A stretch of 64,000 bases of DNA, taken from assembly GCA_963925805.1 (NCBI GenBank), contig CAWUSE010000012.1:124001-188000 (forward strand), given 5' to 3'. The stretch comes from UBA10347 sp905182135 (lineage in GTDB: Bacteria > Actinomycetota > Acidimicrobiia > Acidimicrobiales > UBA10347). The translations under genes and the position numbers were made by a program. Of the stretch, positions 17,073 through 25,553 are shown piece by piece (position 1 is the stretch's first letter; each line of letters begins with the position of its first letter). The notes under the pieces were generated by a model. It did not search any database. It saw only the letters and a program-made list of their open reading frames with translations, and was not told where the DNA came from.

Positions 17073-19817
17073 TTAGTTGGTAGTCGCGTCGACCGCTGCC
17101 GCCTTGGCTGGAGCCTTCTTCTTCGCAGCCGCCTTTTTCTTGGCTGGCGCTTTCTTCTTCGCAGCCTTCTTGGCCTTCTGCTCAGGAATCCAGACTTGCT
17201 TGCCGTCTTCCATGACGATCTTGCCGGAACGTTCGCGTCGCATCATCAGCAACTCGCTGGCGCGCTCGTCGGTTATTTCCTCGATCGTGTCGCCCTTGCG
17301 CAACGATGCGTTCGCTTCGCCGTCAGTGATGTAAGGGCCAAAGCGGCCATCTTTGATCACCATCGCCATACCGCTGAACGTATCAATACCTAGCTCGGCC
17401 AGAGGCGGCTTGGGCTCGGCTCGGCCACGACGCTTTGGCTGCTTGAGCAGTTCAAGACACTCATCCATCGTGATGGTTAACAGTGCTTCTTCACTCGGCA
17501 CATTACGGGTATCAGGCTTCTTGCCCTCTTCGGCCGAATCCTTAGTCAGGTAAGGGCCAAACTTGCCGTTGTGCACGATGATCGTGGTGCCATCTTCGGG
17601 ATGCTGGCCGATCGTACGGGGTAGCTCAAGCAACTTGAGTGCCGTCTCGAGGTCCACCTCGGCCGGATCCATCGTCTTAAAGACCGACGCCCGTTTCGGC
17701 TTGCCGTCGGGATCGTCGTCGATCTCGCCCAGCTGCACATAGGGGCCGAAGCGGCCGTTCTTAACGAACACGACCATGCCGCTGACTGGATCGTCGCCGA
17801 GTTCACGATCGCCACTAGGCGCTTCGATGAACTCGATGGCGCGTTCGATGGTGAGTTCGTCAAGCGGGATGTCATCGGGAATGGACGCACGTTCCTCGCC
17901 GCGCTGCACGTAGGGGCCGTAGCGGCCGACACGACCGACGACCATTTGGCCGTTGGCGTCGACACCGAGCGGGATGCTGTTGATCGCACGGGCGTCGATT
18001 TCGCCCAGACGATTGTCGACCTTTTCCTTCAGGCCAGCGTCTTGATCATCGCCAAAGTAGAACTTTCGCAGCCACGGGATGGCTTCGCCTTGACCTTCGG
18101 CAATCCCATCTAAGTCAACTTCCATCTGGGCCGTAAAGTCGTAGTCGACCAGGTTCGGGAAGTGGCCTTCGAGAAGATTGGTCACGCTGAATGCGGTGAA
18201 GCTCGGCACCAATGCCGAACCCTTTTTCCAGACATAACCGCGATCTTCGATGGTGCCCATAATCGCTGCATAGGTTGACGGGCGACCTACACCAAGCTCT
18301 TCAAGTTTCTTGACAAGTGATGCCTCGGTATAACGAGACGGTGGTTGAGTTTCATGACCGCTGGCTTCGAGATCACTGGCCTTGAGATCATCGCCCTGCG
18401 CCACCTGTGGCAGTGCGGCAGTACCTGTGTCGTCCTCGTCGGCATCGCTGGCGCTGTAGGCCTTACGGAAACCCTGATGCGTAATGACAGTGCCACTGGC
18501 TGAGAAAGTGGTGTCGGTGCCGCTGGTCGAGGTCACACCAACACGGACCTGCACGGTGTCGCCTACGGCGTCGGTCATCTGTGATGCGACCGTGCGTTGC
18601 CAGATCAGTTCGTAAAGCGAGGCTTCGCTCTTTACGCACTCTTGATACACACTCTCGGGGGTACGAAACTCGGCGCCGGCTGGGCGGATGGCTTCGTGTG
18701 CCTCTTGTGCACCTTTCGCCTTTTTGTTATAGGTACGAACCTCAGGTGGGCAGAACTCTTTGCCGTACTTCTCGTTGATGATCTTACGGGCGGCGTCGAG
18801 TGCGTCGGCTGACAGCGTGGTGCTGTCGGTACGCATGTAGGTGATCAGACCCTTCTCATACAGACCTTGAGCGGCGCGCATAGCCATCGCTGAAGAGAGC
18901 TTGAGCTTGCTGCTGGCTTCTTGCTGCAGCGTCGAGGTTATGAATGGGGCGGCCGGACGACGGCGATACGGCTTCGAGTCGATCGACTTGACTTCGCTTG
19001 GCTGGTCCTGGAGCTCAGTTATAAGCGCTTCGGCGCGGACCTGGTCGATCACTTCGACATCGCCAGTCAGCTGACCGTTTTGGGAAAAGTCGCGACCTTG
19101 AGCGATGCGGTTGCCGTCGACCTCAAGCAGCTTGGCAGTGAAGTTCGATGGTTCACCATCAGCAGCATCGCGGGTGAGCGAGAACGTGCCTTCAAGATCC
19201 CAATAGGAAGCGGCGACAAACGCCATACGTTCGCGTTCACGCTGGACCACGATACGGGTCGCTACCGACTGCACTCGGCCAGCGGAGAGCCGCGGCATAA
19301 CTTTCTTCCACAGCACCGGCGATAGCTCGTACCCATACAGACGGTCGAGTATGCGTCGGGCTTCCTGGGCATCGACCATCTTGCGGTCGAGTTCACGGGG
19401 ATCGTTCAGTGCTTCGTGAATCGCCTTTTCGGTGATTTCGGTAAAGACCATTCGATGGACTTTGACATTCGTCGGTGGTGACAGGACCTCGAGCAGGTGC
19501 CAAGCAATGGCTTCACCTTCGCGATCCTTATCAGTTGCGAGATAGAGCGTGTCGGCGTCCTTCATCGCTGCTTTCAGCTTTTTGATCTGTTCTTTCTTGT
19601 CGCTCGACACCACATACAGCGGCTTGAAGTCGTTCTCGACATCGATGCCAAGGCGGGCCCACTTCTCGCTTTTGTATGCCTTCGGCACATCTGCGGCGCC
19701 GCGCGGCAAGTCGCGGATGTGGCCGATCGATGACTCGACGACATAGCCGTCGCCCAGGTATTCACCGATTTTTCGAGCCTTCGCAGGGCTCTCGACAATG
19801 ACGAGTGCGTGTCCCAT
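17073..19817 (-). CDS. topA: DNA topoisomerase I
   Basis: A 914-residue type IA topoisomerase. The N-terminal TOPRIM domain starts MGHALVIVESPAKARKIGEYLG and contains the acidic DKDREGEAIAWHL. The catalytic tyrosine lies in GLITYMRTDS. After the core, the protein carries several topoisomerase C-terminal repeats (GRFGPYVQLGE, GKFGPYLTKD, GRFGPYITDGE). It ends in a Lys/Ala-rich tail in place of zinc fingers, as in other actinobacterial TopA proteins. It relaxes negative supercoils. The start ATG 19817 was chosen because the family begins at this methionine; upstream codons are not conserved in kind. A TACCCT hexamer lies at -14 to -9. Confidence 0.95.
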   Translation of the reverse strand: MGHALVIVESPAKARKIGEYLGDGYVVESSIGHIRDLPRGAADVPKAYKSEKWARLGIDVENDFKPLYVVSSDKKEQIKKLKAAMKDADTLYLATDKDREGEAIAWHLLEVLSPPTNVKVHRMVFTEITEKAIHEALNDPRELDRKMVDAQEARRILDRLYGYELSPVLWKKVMPRLSAGRVQSVATRIVVQRERERMAFVAASYWDLEGTFSLTRDAADGEPSNFTAKLLEVDGNRIAQGRDFSQNGQLTGDVEVIDQVRAEALITELQDQPSEVKSIDSKPYRRRPAAPFITSTLQQEASSKLKLSSAMAMRAAQGLYEKGLITYMRTDSTTLSADALDAARKIINEKYGKEFCPPEVRTYNKKAKGAQEAHEAIRPAGAEFRTPESVYQECVKSEASLYELIWQRTVASQMTDAVGDTVQVRVGVTSTSGTDTTFSASGTVITHQGFRKAYSASDADEDDTGTAALPQVAQGDDLKASDLEASGHETQPPSRYTEASLVKKLEELGVGRPSTYAAIMGTIEDRGYVWKKGSALVPSFTAFSVTNLLEGHFPNLVDYDFTAQMEVDLDGIAEGQGEAIPWLRKFYFGDDQDAGLKEKVDNRLGEIDARAINSIPLGVDANGQMVVGRVGRYGPYVQRGEERASIPDDIPLDELTIERAIEFIEAPSGDRELGDDPVSGMVVFVKNGRFGPYVQLGEIDDDPDGKPKRASVFKTMDPAEVDLETALKLLELPRTIGQHPEDGTTIIVHNGKFGPYLTKDSAEEGKKPDTRNVPSEEALLTITMDECLELLKQPKRRGRAEPKPPLAELGIDTFSGMAMVIKDGRFGPYITDGEANASLRKGDTIEEITDERASELLMMRRERSGKIVMEDGKQVWIPEQKAKKAAKKKAPAKKKAAAKKKAPAKAAAVDATTN

Positions 19818-20228
19818 TGGGCGCAAGGGTAAGCATGTCCGCGACCAAATTCGCACGCGCCCCGTGTCACAACGGCTGTTTTTCTTTGACTTCTCACCGT
19901 TGGCCCCTCGGAACATCGAGGGTGATTAGAGCCAAGAAACCGAAAACCTCAGCACCAAGTAAGACACGTTTACCGATGTCTTAGACCGCCAAAAACAAAC
20001 CATGCTGCGGGAGCTCCCGTCAGATACAAATGGTGAGCACGAGGTCGCTATATTTTGCAGACGGCGCCAAATCGGCAGGCCTTGGCGTTGCATCGGGGTC
20101 CATTCCACTCGGCGGCCTCGAAACCGACTTCAACCCATATCTCTTGTCCGGCCACACGCTCCGATGTCGCCCTCACGGACTACTAGGCGCCACAAAAGCC
20201 CCCAGGACCACAGAGGCTCCAACCAGCA
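19818..20228. other. Intergenic region upstream of topA
   Basis: About 410 nt with no supported gene. It holds an inverted repeat TAAGACA (19960-19966) / TGTCTTA (19977-19983) with a 10-nt spacer. It lies between nhaA (ending into it) and topA, so it must contain the topA promoter. Confidence 0.45.
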
Positions 20229-21695
20229 CTACTCGTCTTCAGGTTTGCGGCTACCGGAGAGGATGAGCAGGCCACCGATCGACGCAATTATGGAAGCGAA
20301 CAGGATGCCGATCTTGGCGTTGTCCTCGGTGGAACCACCTTCGACGTCACCGCTTGCGCTTTGAGAATAATCGCTGTCGTTGTGAGAGCCATCGGTAGGC
20401 AATTCATCGGCCTCGGTGAACGCAAGATCACCTGGGGCTTGGACCACAAGCGCAACTTCGTCATAATGTTCAACTTCACCAAACGCCAGGTTGCTGACAA
20501 AGAGCGACACGGTAAAGCCAACACCGGCAATCATCGCTAGCCCGACCAGAGTCCGCAGCGTCAGCGATGCTGGCCGCTTCGCAATGCCGAGTTTGGTCGC
20601 AATCAAACTGAAGACAGTGATGCCGATGGTCTTACCAACGACCAGGCCGACGATGATGCCCCACATAACCCGCGACTGCAGCGCAGCAGAAATAATGTTG
20701 CCATTCATGCGAACACCAGCGTTGGCCAGCGCAAATATCGGAATGATCGCATAGCTAGTTATGGGATGCAGCACGGTTTCGAGACGTTCAGCGACCGATA
20801 TGGACTCGCGGATATGGAAGCTCGCGTAGCGCACGTCGACCGGGAATACTTCAGGCTTATCTCGCAGCCACCGGGCGATGGTTCGTGTCTCACCCTCGTT
20901 TTGTAGCGGCCGGGCTGGCGTGAGCAGGCCAAGAGCGACGCCAGCGATAGTCGCGTGGACACCAGAGCGGAACGTCGTCCACCACACGATGCAGCCGAGC
21001 ACGACATAAATCGGGATCCACCACACCCGCAGGCGTCCTAGGACAAAGATCAGGCCTAGCAATACGGTGGTAGCCAACAACCACGCAGCGCTGATGCCCG
21101 ACGAGTAGAACAGGGCGATCACGATGATCGCGCCGATGTCATCGACGATAGCGAGCGACAACAAGAAGACTTTGAGTTGTCGAGGAATGCGGTTACCAAG
21201 CAATGAAACAATGCCGACCGCAAAGGCAATGTCGGTTGCCATGGGGATGCCCCAGCCATTTTCGCCGGGGCTTCCAGCGTTGATAGCAAAAAACAGTGCA
21301 GCAGGCACGATCATGCCGCCCAATGCGGCAACCGCTGGCAACGCTGCATCCTTCAGGTTCTGTAGTTGACCGGTGACGAGTTCGCGTTTGATCTCGAGCC
21401 CAACAACAAAGAAGAACAACGCCATGAGTGCGTCGTTCACGAAGTCGGCCAGCGTGTGCCCTTCGAAGATCTCGATGCCGTTTACCGACAGGTTGACCGG
21501 AACGCCCCAGAACGCGTCGTAGCTATCGCCCCATGGCGAGTTCACCCAGATCAGTGCAACAGCAGTCGCGATGAGCAACATGACGCCACCGGCTGCCTCG
21601 ACTGCCAAGAAACGTTTGAAGGGCCGGGCGAAGAATCGAGCGAAGACGCTCTCGCCACCGAGGAAGGTGAGGTCGCTAAATTTTGTCTCCTGCAT
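20229..21695 (-). CDS. nhaA: Na+/H+ antiporter NhaA
   Basis: A 488-residue membrane protein with about twelve transmembrane segments. The key acidic pair is in SLAIVDDIGAIIVIALFY (equivalent to Asp163/164 of E. coli NhaA), and TDIAFAVGIVSLLG is the conserved discontinuous helix region. NhaA exchanges cytoplasmic Na+ for external H+. Unlike the ~390-residue enterobacterial protein, it has an extra C-terminal portion (Ser/Asp-rich linker, one more hydrophobic helix ILFASIIASIGGLLILSG, charged end). A 30-residue N-terminal extension is also seen. It is consistent with a marine or saline habitat. Confidence 0.92.
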   Translation of the reverse strand: MQETKFSDLTFLGGESVFARFFARPFKRFLAVEAAGGVMLLIATAVALIWVNSPWGDSYDAFWGVPVNLSVNGIEIFEGHTLADFVNDALMALFFFVVGLEIKRELVTGQLQNLKDAALPAVAALGGMIVPAALFFAINAGSPGENGWGIPMATDIAFAVGIVSLLGNRIPRQLKVFLLSLAIVDDIGAIIVIALFYSSGISAAWLLATTVLLGLIFVLGRLRVWWIPIYVVLGCIVWWTTFRSGVHATIAGVALGLLTPARPLQNEGETRTIARWLRDKPEVFPVDVRYASFHIRESISVAERLETVLHPITSYAIIPIFALANAGVRMNGNIISAALQSRVMWGIIVGLVVGKTIGITVFSLIATKLGIAKRPASLTLRTLVGLAMIAGVGFTVSLFVSNLAFGEVEHYDEVALVVQAPGDLAFTEADELPTDGSHNDSDYSQSASGDVEGGSTEDNAKIGILFASIIASIGGLLILSGSRKPEDE

Positions 21696-21797
21696 ACCGG
21701 ATCAAGAGGCTAGCCGGAGCGTCAAACCTTCAGGGGTCACTGTGACCCAGTTCGCCAAACATTCACGCTTCTCGCAGGGTTAACGCTGTACGACGAG

Positions 21798-22217
21798 TTA
21801 ACGCTGTACGACCAATGTGACGGTGGTGCCCTTCTTGGTCTGCGTAATGGTGCAACTATCGGTCAGGCGCCGCATGAGCGTAACGCCAAGGCCCCGCTCG
21901 AATTCAAGCCGCTCGGGGTCAGTAACCGGCGGATGTTTCTTGAGCTTTGACGGATCAAAGCCGTCGCCCTGATCCGTTACACGCACCGTGACTTTGGTGT
22001 TGGCAACGGTGATGCGAATCCGAACAGTAGCTTCGGTGCCGCTGCGGTTGTGGGCCTCGATGGCGTTTGTTATCGCCTCGCTGAGAGCAAGTCGCAGATC
22101 TTGCAACCGTTCTTCTTTGAGAACCGACTCAGCCTCGAGTGCCGTCGACAGGACCGACCGAACCATGGCCAGATGTTCGAAGGCCGGCGGTATCTCGATG
22201 TCGAAGTTTTCGCTCAT
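21798..22217 (-). CDS. Anti-sigma factor-like ATP-binding protein (RsbW/SpoIIAB type)
   Basis: A 139-residue GHKL ATPase domain: N-box ALSEAITNAIEAH, G1 box VTDQGDGFDP and G2 box ERGLGVTLMRRL. Such proteins bind either a sigma factor or an unphosphorylated STAS antagonist and can phosphorylate the antagonist. Its ATG overlaps the stop of the upstream STAS gene (ATGA), which makes the pair a partner-switching module. No sigma factor gene is nearby, so the target is unknown. Confidence 0.85.
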   Translation of the reverse strand: MSENFDIEIPPAFEHLAMVRSVLSTALEAESVLKEERLQDLRLALSEAITNAIEAHNRSGTEATVRIRITVANTKVTVRVTDQGDGFDPSKLKKHPPVTDPERLEFERGLGVTLMRRLTDSCTITQTKKGTTVTLVVQR

Positions 22218-22615
22218 GTCGCGACTCCGTCGGGGTTACCCGCACCATCGACAGTCACGCCCTCGACCGAGGTCAGCGCTTCTTCGAGCGACTCGTAGAG
22301 ATCGAACACCTCGTTCAGGCGAGTGATCTCGAACAAGTGAATCAGATGATTCTGTGAACACACGATGCGGAAACCACCGTCGATCATGCGCATGCGCTTC
22401 GCTGCGCCGACCATGACGCCCAGTCCAGTGCTGTCAATGAAGTCGACTCGGTCGAGATCTAGCACGAGGCCTGCGGGCTTACGCGCAGTAACGGTCTGGA
22501 CATGTTGTCGCAGCCGAGGCGCAGTCGCCATATCTATCTCACCGGTGACTCGCATAACGGCCCATCGCCCGTACTCGGCGACCTCAAAGGTGGGCTCGAT
22601 CACAAGTACTGACAC
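22214..22615 (-). CDS. STAS-domain anti-sigma factor antagonist (RsbV/SpoIIAA type)
   Basis: A 133-residue STAS protein with the phosphorylation segment DLDRVDFIDSTGLGVMVGAAKRMR, in which the Ser of DSTG is the expected phosphate acceptor. It is followed with a 4-nt overlap by the RsbW-like gene. In the unphosphorylated state such proteins sequester the anti-sigma factor. The start is GTG 22615. It faces the helicase gene divergently across about 130 nt. Confidence 0.85.
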   Translation of the reverse strand: MSVLVIEPTFEVAEYGRWAVMRVTGEIDMATAPRLRQHVQTVTARKPAGLVLDLDRVDFIDSTGLGVMVGAAKRMRMIDGGFRIVCSQNHLIHLFEITRLNEVFDLYESLEEALTSVEGVTVDGAGNPDGVAT

Positions 22616-22729
22616 TAGTTCGAATCCGAGCGCAGCGAGCGGCGCTTAGCGGTGTTCTTGCCGACTTTTTACGCAATTAGGTATCAATTCCGCGTCGCTG
22701 ACGAAAGAACCCGACACTGTCCCACCTCG

Positions 22730-22747
22730 TCTCTACTCTTGTAGAGA
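22730..22747 (+). promoter_or_regulatory. Hairpin and -10 box abutting the helicase start
   Basis: TCTCTAC and GTAGAGA (loop TCTT) form a 7-bp stem whose last base is the A of the start codon ATG 22747. The same bases include TACTCT at -13 to -8, a leaderless -10 box. Confidence 0.4.
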
Positions 22748-25011
22748 TGGAGACGGTGAGCGCTAACGGCCTCGATGAACTGCTCGCGCGGCTCGAAGAA
22801 GACGGCCGAATTGTGCACGTCGAGCGCTTCGCTCCGCGCTCTGCACGCTTTGGCGCATTGGACCGCCCTCTGCCCGACGGCGTTGCTAACGCACTCCCCT
22901 TTGACCAGTTCTTTACCCATCAAGCCCAGGCCATTAACTATTTGCGCGATGGCCAGTCAGTTGCTGTGGCGACTGGCACCGCCTCGGGCAAGTCACTCTG
23001 TTATCAGGTCCCCATCGCGGAAGCTGCGGCCGAGAGCCACGGACGTTCCACGTCGCTGCTGCTGTTCCCGACCAAGGCACTGGCGCAGGACCAACTGCGT
23101 TCCTTTGGCTCGTTGGGTGTCGACCAAGTCAAGCCTGCAACCTATGACGGCGATACGCCGTATGAACAACGCACCTGGATCCGCAACCGGTGCAACACGA
23201 TCCTGACGAACCCCGAAATGATTCACGGTTCGATCCTTCCAAACCACAGCCAATGGGCCCGCTTCTTCCGACGGCTGGAGTTCGTAGTCATCGACGAATT
23301 ACATGTGCTGCGCGGCGTCTTTGGAAGCCACGTCAGCCATATATTACGCCGGCTGTTGCGGGTGGCTCGCCACTATGGCAGCGAGCCTACGTTCTGTTTT
23401 ACGTCGGCAACGATCGGTGAGCCCGGCGCCCTTGCATCTGAGCTCTGTGGTCTGCCCGTGCATCAGATCGAAAACGACGGGTCACCCCACGGTCCCCGCA
23501 CGTTTGCACTGCTCAATCCGCCGTTGCTCGACCAAGCGTCCGGCGCACGTAGTTCGACGAACTCTGAGACCGCGTCAGCGGTGGCGGCACTGGTCGATGC
23601 GGGGCACCGCACGATCGCCTTTGCCCAAAGCCGCAAGGGCACCGAGTTAATTGCAGGCGATGTTCGACGACGACTCAATGCACTCGATGACAGAGTCGTG
23701 CGGTCCTACCGCGGCGGCTATTTAGCAAACGAACGTCGTGAGATCGAAGAAGAATTAGCGAACGGCACCGTGTCGGCGGTAATCGCAACGAACGCCCTCG
23801 AGCTCGGAATCGACATCGGGGGCCTCGATGCCTGTGTCTTGTCGGGCTTCCCCGGCACGATCGCGTCCATGTGGCAACAGGCTGGTCGAGCGGGGCGCAC
23901 TGGCCAGGCGTCGCTCACGATTCTGGTTGCTGGTCAAGATCAGCTCGACCAGTGGCTTATGGCGCACCCCGACCAGGTCTTCTCCCGGCCCCCCGAACCC
24001 GCAGTCATCAATGTCACCAACGCCTTCATTGCCGATCCACATCTGGCGTGTGCCGCCTTTGAGCTGCCACTCGGCCACAACGACAGCAAATACTGGCCTG
24101 ACATCCTCGACGACACGGTCCGCCGCCTGGTCATGCGCGACCTCATCGTCGCTCGACTGCACGATGACAAGCCCATTGCCATGTGGGCAGGCTCTGGCAG
24201 CCCGAGCCGCGGTATCGGCCTGCGATCCGGTTCGACGAACGAGGTCAAGATAATCAACACTGACGGCACCTTGATCGGTACCGTCGATGAGTCACGAGCG
24301 TCAAGCTTGGTGCACACCGGGGCCGTCTACCTGCACCGGGGGCAGACCTACAAGGTCGAACACTTCGATCCCGACGATCTAGTCGCCATTGTCGATATGG
24401 CGGCTGATGACGAATACACACAGCCCCGCACTTCTACCGATATATCTGTGTTGGCCGTCGACGACAAGCAGGCCGTGGGGCCACTCGAACTCTTCCTGGG
24501 TCAAGTCGACGTCACGACCCAGGTCACCGGTTATCAGCGACGCGAGCGCCGCAGCCGCAAAATCTTGTCCCACGAGGAACTCGACCTTGAACCCCAACGG
24601 CTCGTAACTCGGGCGTTCTGGTACACCATCGAACATCAGCTGTGTGAAGAGGCCGGCGTTGTCACCAGCCAACTCCCTGGCGCTCTACATGCCGCCGAAC
24701 ATGCCATGATCGGCATGCTTCCCCTGTTTACGATCTGTGATCGCTGGGATGTCGGTGGCGTCTCCACCGCCATGCATCAGGACACACTGCATCCGACGAT
24801 CTTCATCTATGACGGTTACCCAGGCGGTACCGGTATTGCCGAACTCGGCTACGACGTCGCGAGCCGTCATCTACAAGCAACCCTCGATCTGCTTCGAGCC
24901 TGCGGGTGCAAAGACGGGTGCCCTTCCTGCATCGTCTCACCCAAGTGCGGCAACGGCAATGAACCACTCGACAAGGCCGGCGCGATCGCTCTGCTCACAT
25001 TGGCCCCCTAG
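22747..25011 (+). CDS. DEAD/DEAH helicase with C-terminal zinc domain (MrfA/YprA type)
   Basis: A 754-residue SF2 helicase. Motif I is VATGTASGKSLCYQVP, motif Ia LLLFPTKALAQDQL, motif II VIDELHVLRG (a DELH box) and motif III FTSATIGEP. The second RecA domain contains NALELGIDIGGLDACVLSGFPGTIASMWQQAGRAGR. The C-terminus carries the MrfA-type zinc-binding cluster CGCKDGCPSCIVSPKCGNGNEPLDK. MrfA-family proteins are 3'-5' helicases; in Bacillus MrfA acts in repair of mitomycin lesions. The gene may be co-transcribed with dtd, whose own -10 box lies between them. Confidence 0.9.
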   Translation: METVSANGLDELLARLEEDGRIVHVERFAPRSARFGALDRPLPDGVANALPFDQFFTHQAQAINYLRDGQSVAVATGTASGKSLCYQVPIAEAAAESHGRSTSLLLFPTKALAQDQLRSFGSLGVDQVKPATYDGDTPYEQRTWIRNRCNTILTNPEMIHGSILPNHSQWARFFRRLEFVVIDELHVLRGVFGSHVSHILRRLLRVARHYGSEPTFCFTSATIGEPGALASELCGLPVHQIENDGSPHGPRTFALLNPPLLDQASGARSSTNSETASAVAALVDAGHRTIAFAQSRKGTELIAGDVRRRLNALDDRVVRSYRGGYLANERREIEEELANGTVSAVIATNALELGIDIGGLDACVLSGFPGTIASMWQQAGRAGRTGQASLTILVAGQDQLDQWLMAHPDQVFSRPPEPAVINVTNAFIADPHLACAAFELPLGHNDSKYWPDILDDTVRRLVMRDLIVARLHDDKPIAMWAGSGSPSRGIGLRSGSTNEVKIINTDGTLIGTVDESRASSLVHTGAVYLHRGQTYKVEHFDPDDLVAIVDMAADDEYTQPRTSTDISVLAVDDKQAVGPLELFLGQVDVTTQVTGYQRRERRSRKILSHEELDLEPQRLVTRAFWYTIEHQLCEEAGVVTSQLPGALHAAEHAMIGMLPLFTICDRWDVGGVSTAMHQDTLHPTIFIYDGYPGGTGIAELGYDVASRHLQATLDLLRACGCKDGCPSCIVSPKCGNGNEPLDKAGAIALLTLAP

Positions 25012-25052
25012 GGCCTGTGGCTTCTATCAAATCTACGAAGAGTGCTGTTCGG

Positions 25053-25058
25053 TAGGCT
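25053..25058 (+). promoter_or_regulatory. Leaderless -10 box of dtd
   Basis: TAGGCT at -12 to -7 of ATG 25065. Confidence 0.5.
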
Positions 25059-25064
25059 CAGGTA

Positions 25065-25502
25065 ATGCGTGCGTTGGTACAGCGAGTTTCCGAGGCCCGA
25101 GTTCGGGTCGATGGTGAGGTCATCGGCGAAATTGAACAGGGCGTGCTGGCGTTGATTGGGATCGCCCACGACGACACCCCAGCGCAAGCCATAAAGTTGG
25201 CCGAGAAGATTGCTCATCTGCGAATCTTCACCGATGACGACGACAAGATGAACTTGAGCGTGCTTGACATTGGCGGCTCTGTCCTGGCCGTCAGTCAGTT
25301 CACCCTTTATGGCGACACCCGCAAGGGCCGACGCCCTGCCTACATCAACGCCGCCCGTCCCGAGATTGCTGAGCCACTCTGTGATGCGGTAGTCGATGCT
25401 TTGCGTGGGCTCGACCTGCCCGTTGAGACCGGCCGCTTTCGGGCCGACATGAAGGTCGAGCTCATCAACGACGGCCCAGTCACCCTCTCGATCGAAATCT
25501 GA
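25065..25502 (+). CDS. dtd: D-aminoacyl-tRNA deacylase
   Basis: A 145-residue protein with the N-terminal MRALVQRVSEARVRVDGEVIGEI, the active-site VSQFTLYGDTRKGRRP and the closing NDGPVTLSIEI with its Gly-cisPro motif. It hydrolyses D-amino acids (and glycine mischarged on tRNA-Ala) from tRNA. The length and all motifs are standard. Its start is supported by a leaderless -10 box. Confidence 0.95.
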   Translation: MRALVQRVSEARVRVDGEVIGEIEQGVLALIGIAHDDTPAQAIKLAEKIAHLRIFTDDDDKMNLSVLDIGGSVLAVSQFTLYGDTRKGRRPAYINAARPEIAEPLCDAVVDALRGLDLPVETGRFRADMKVELINDGPVTLSIEI

Positions 25503-25553
25503 TCTATCGGTAAGAGCCAGACCGCACCTCGCACAGGCCCAGCTGCATAGATC

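Noticed and set aside
20030..20266. 78-codon plus-strand frame between nhaA and topA
   Set aside because: It runs into nhaA on the opposite strand, lacks a ribosome binding site, and resembles no family.
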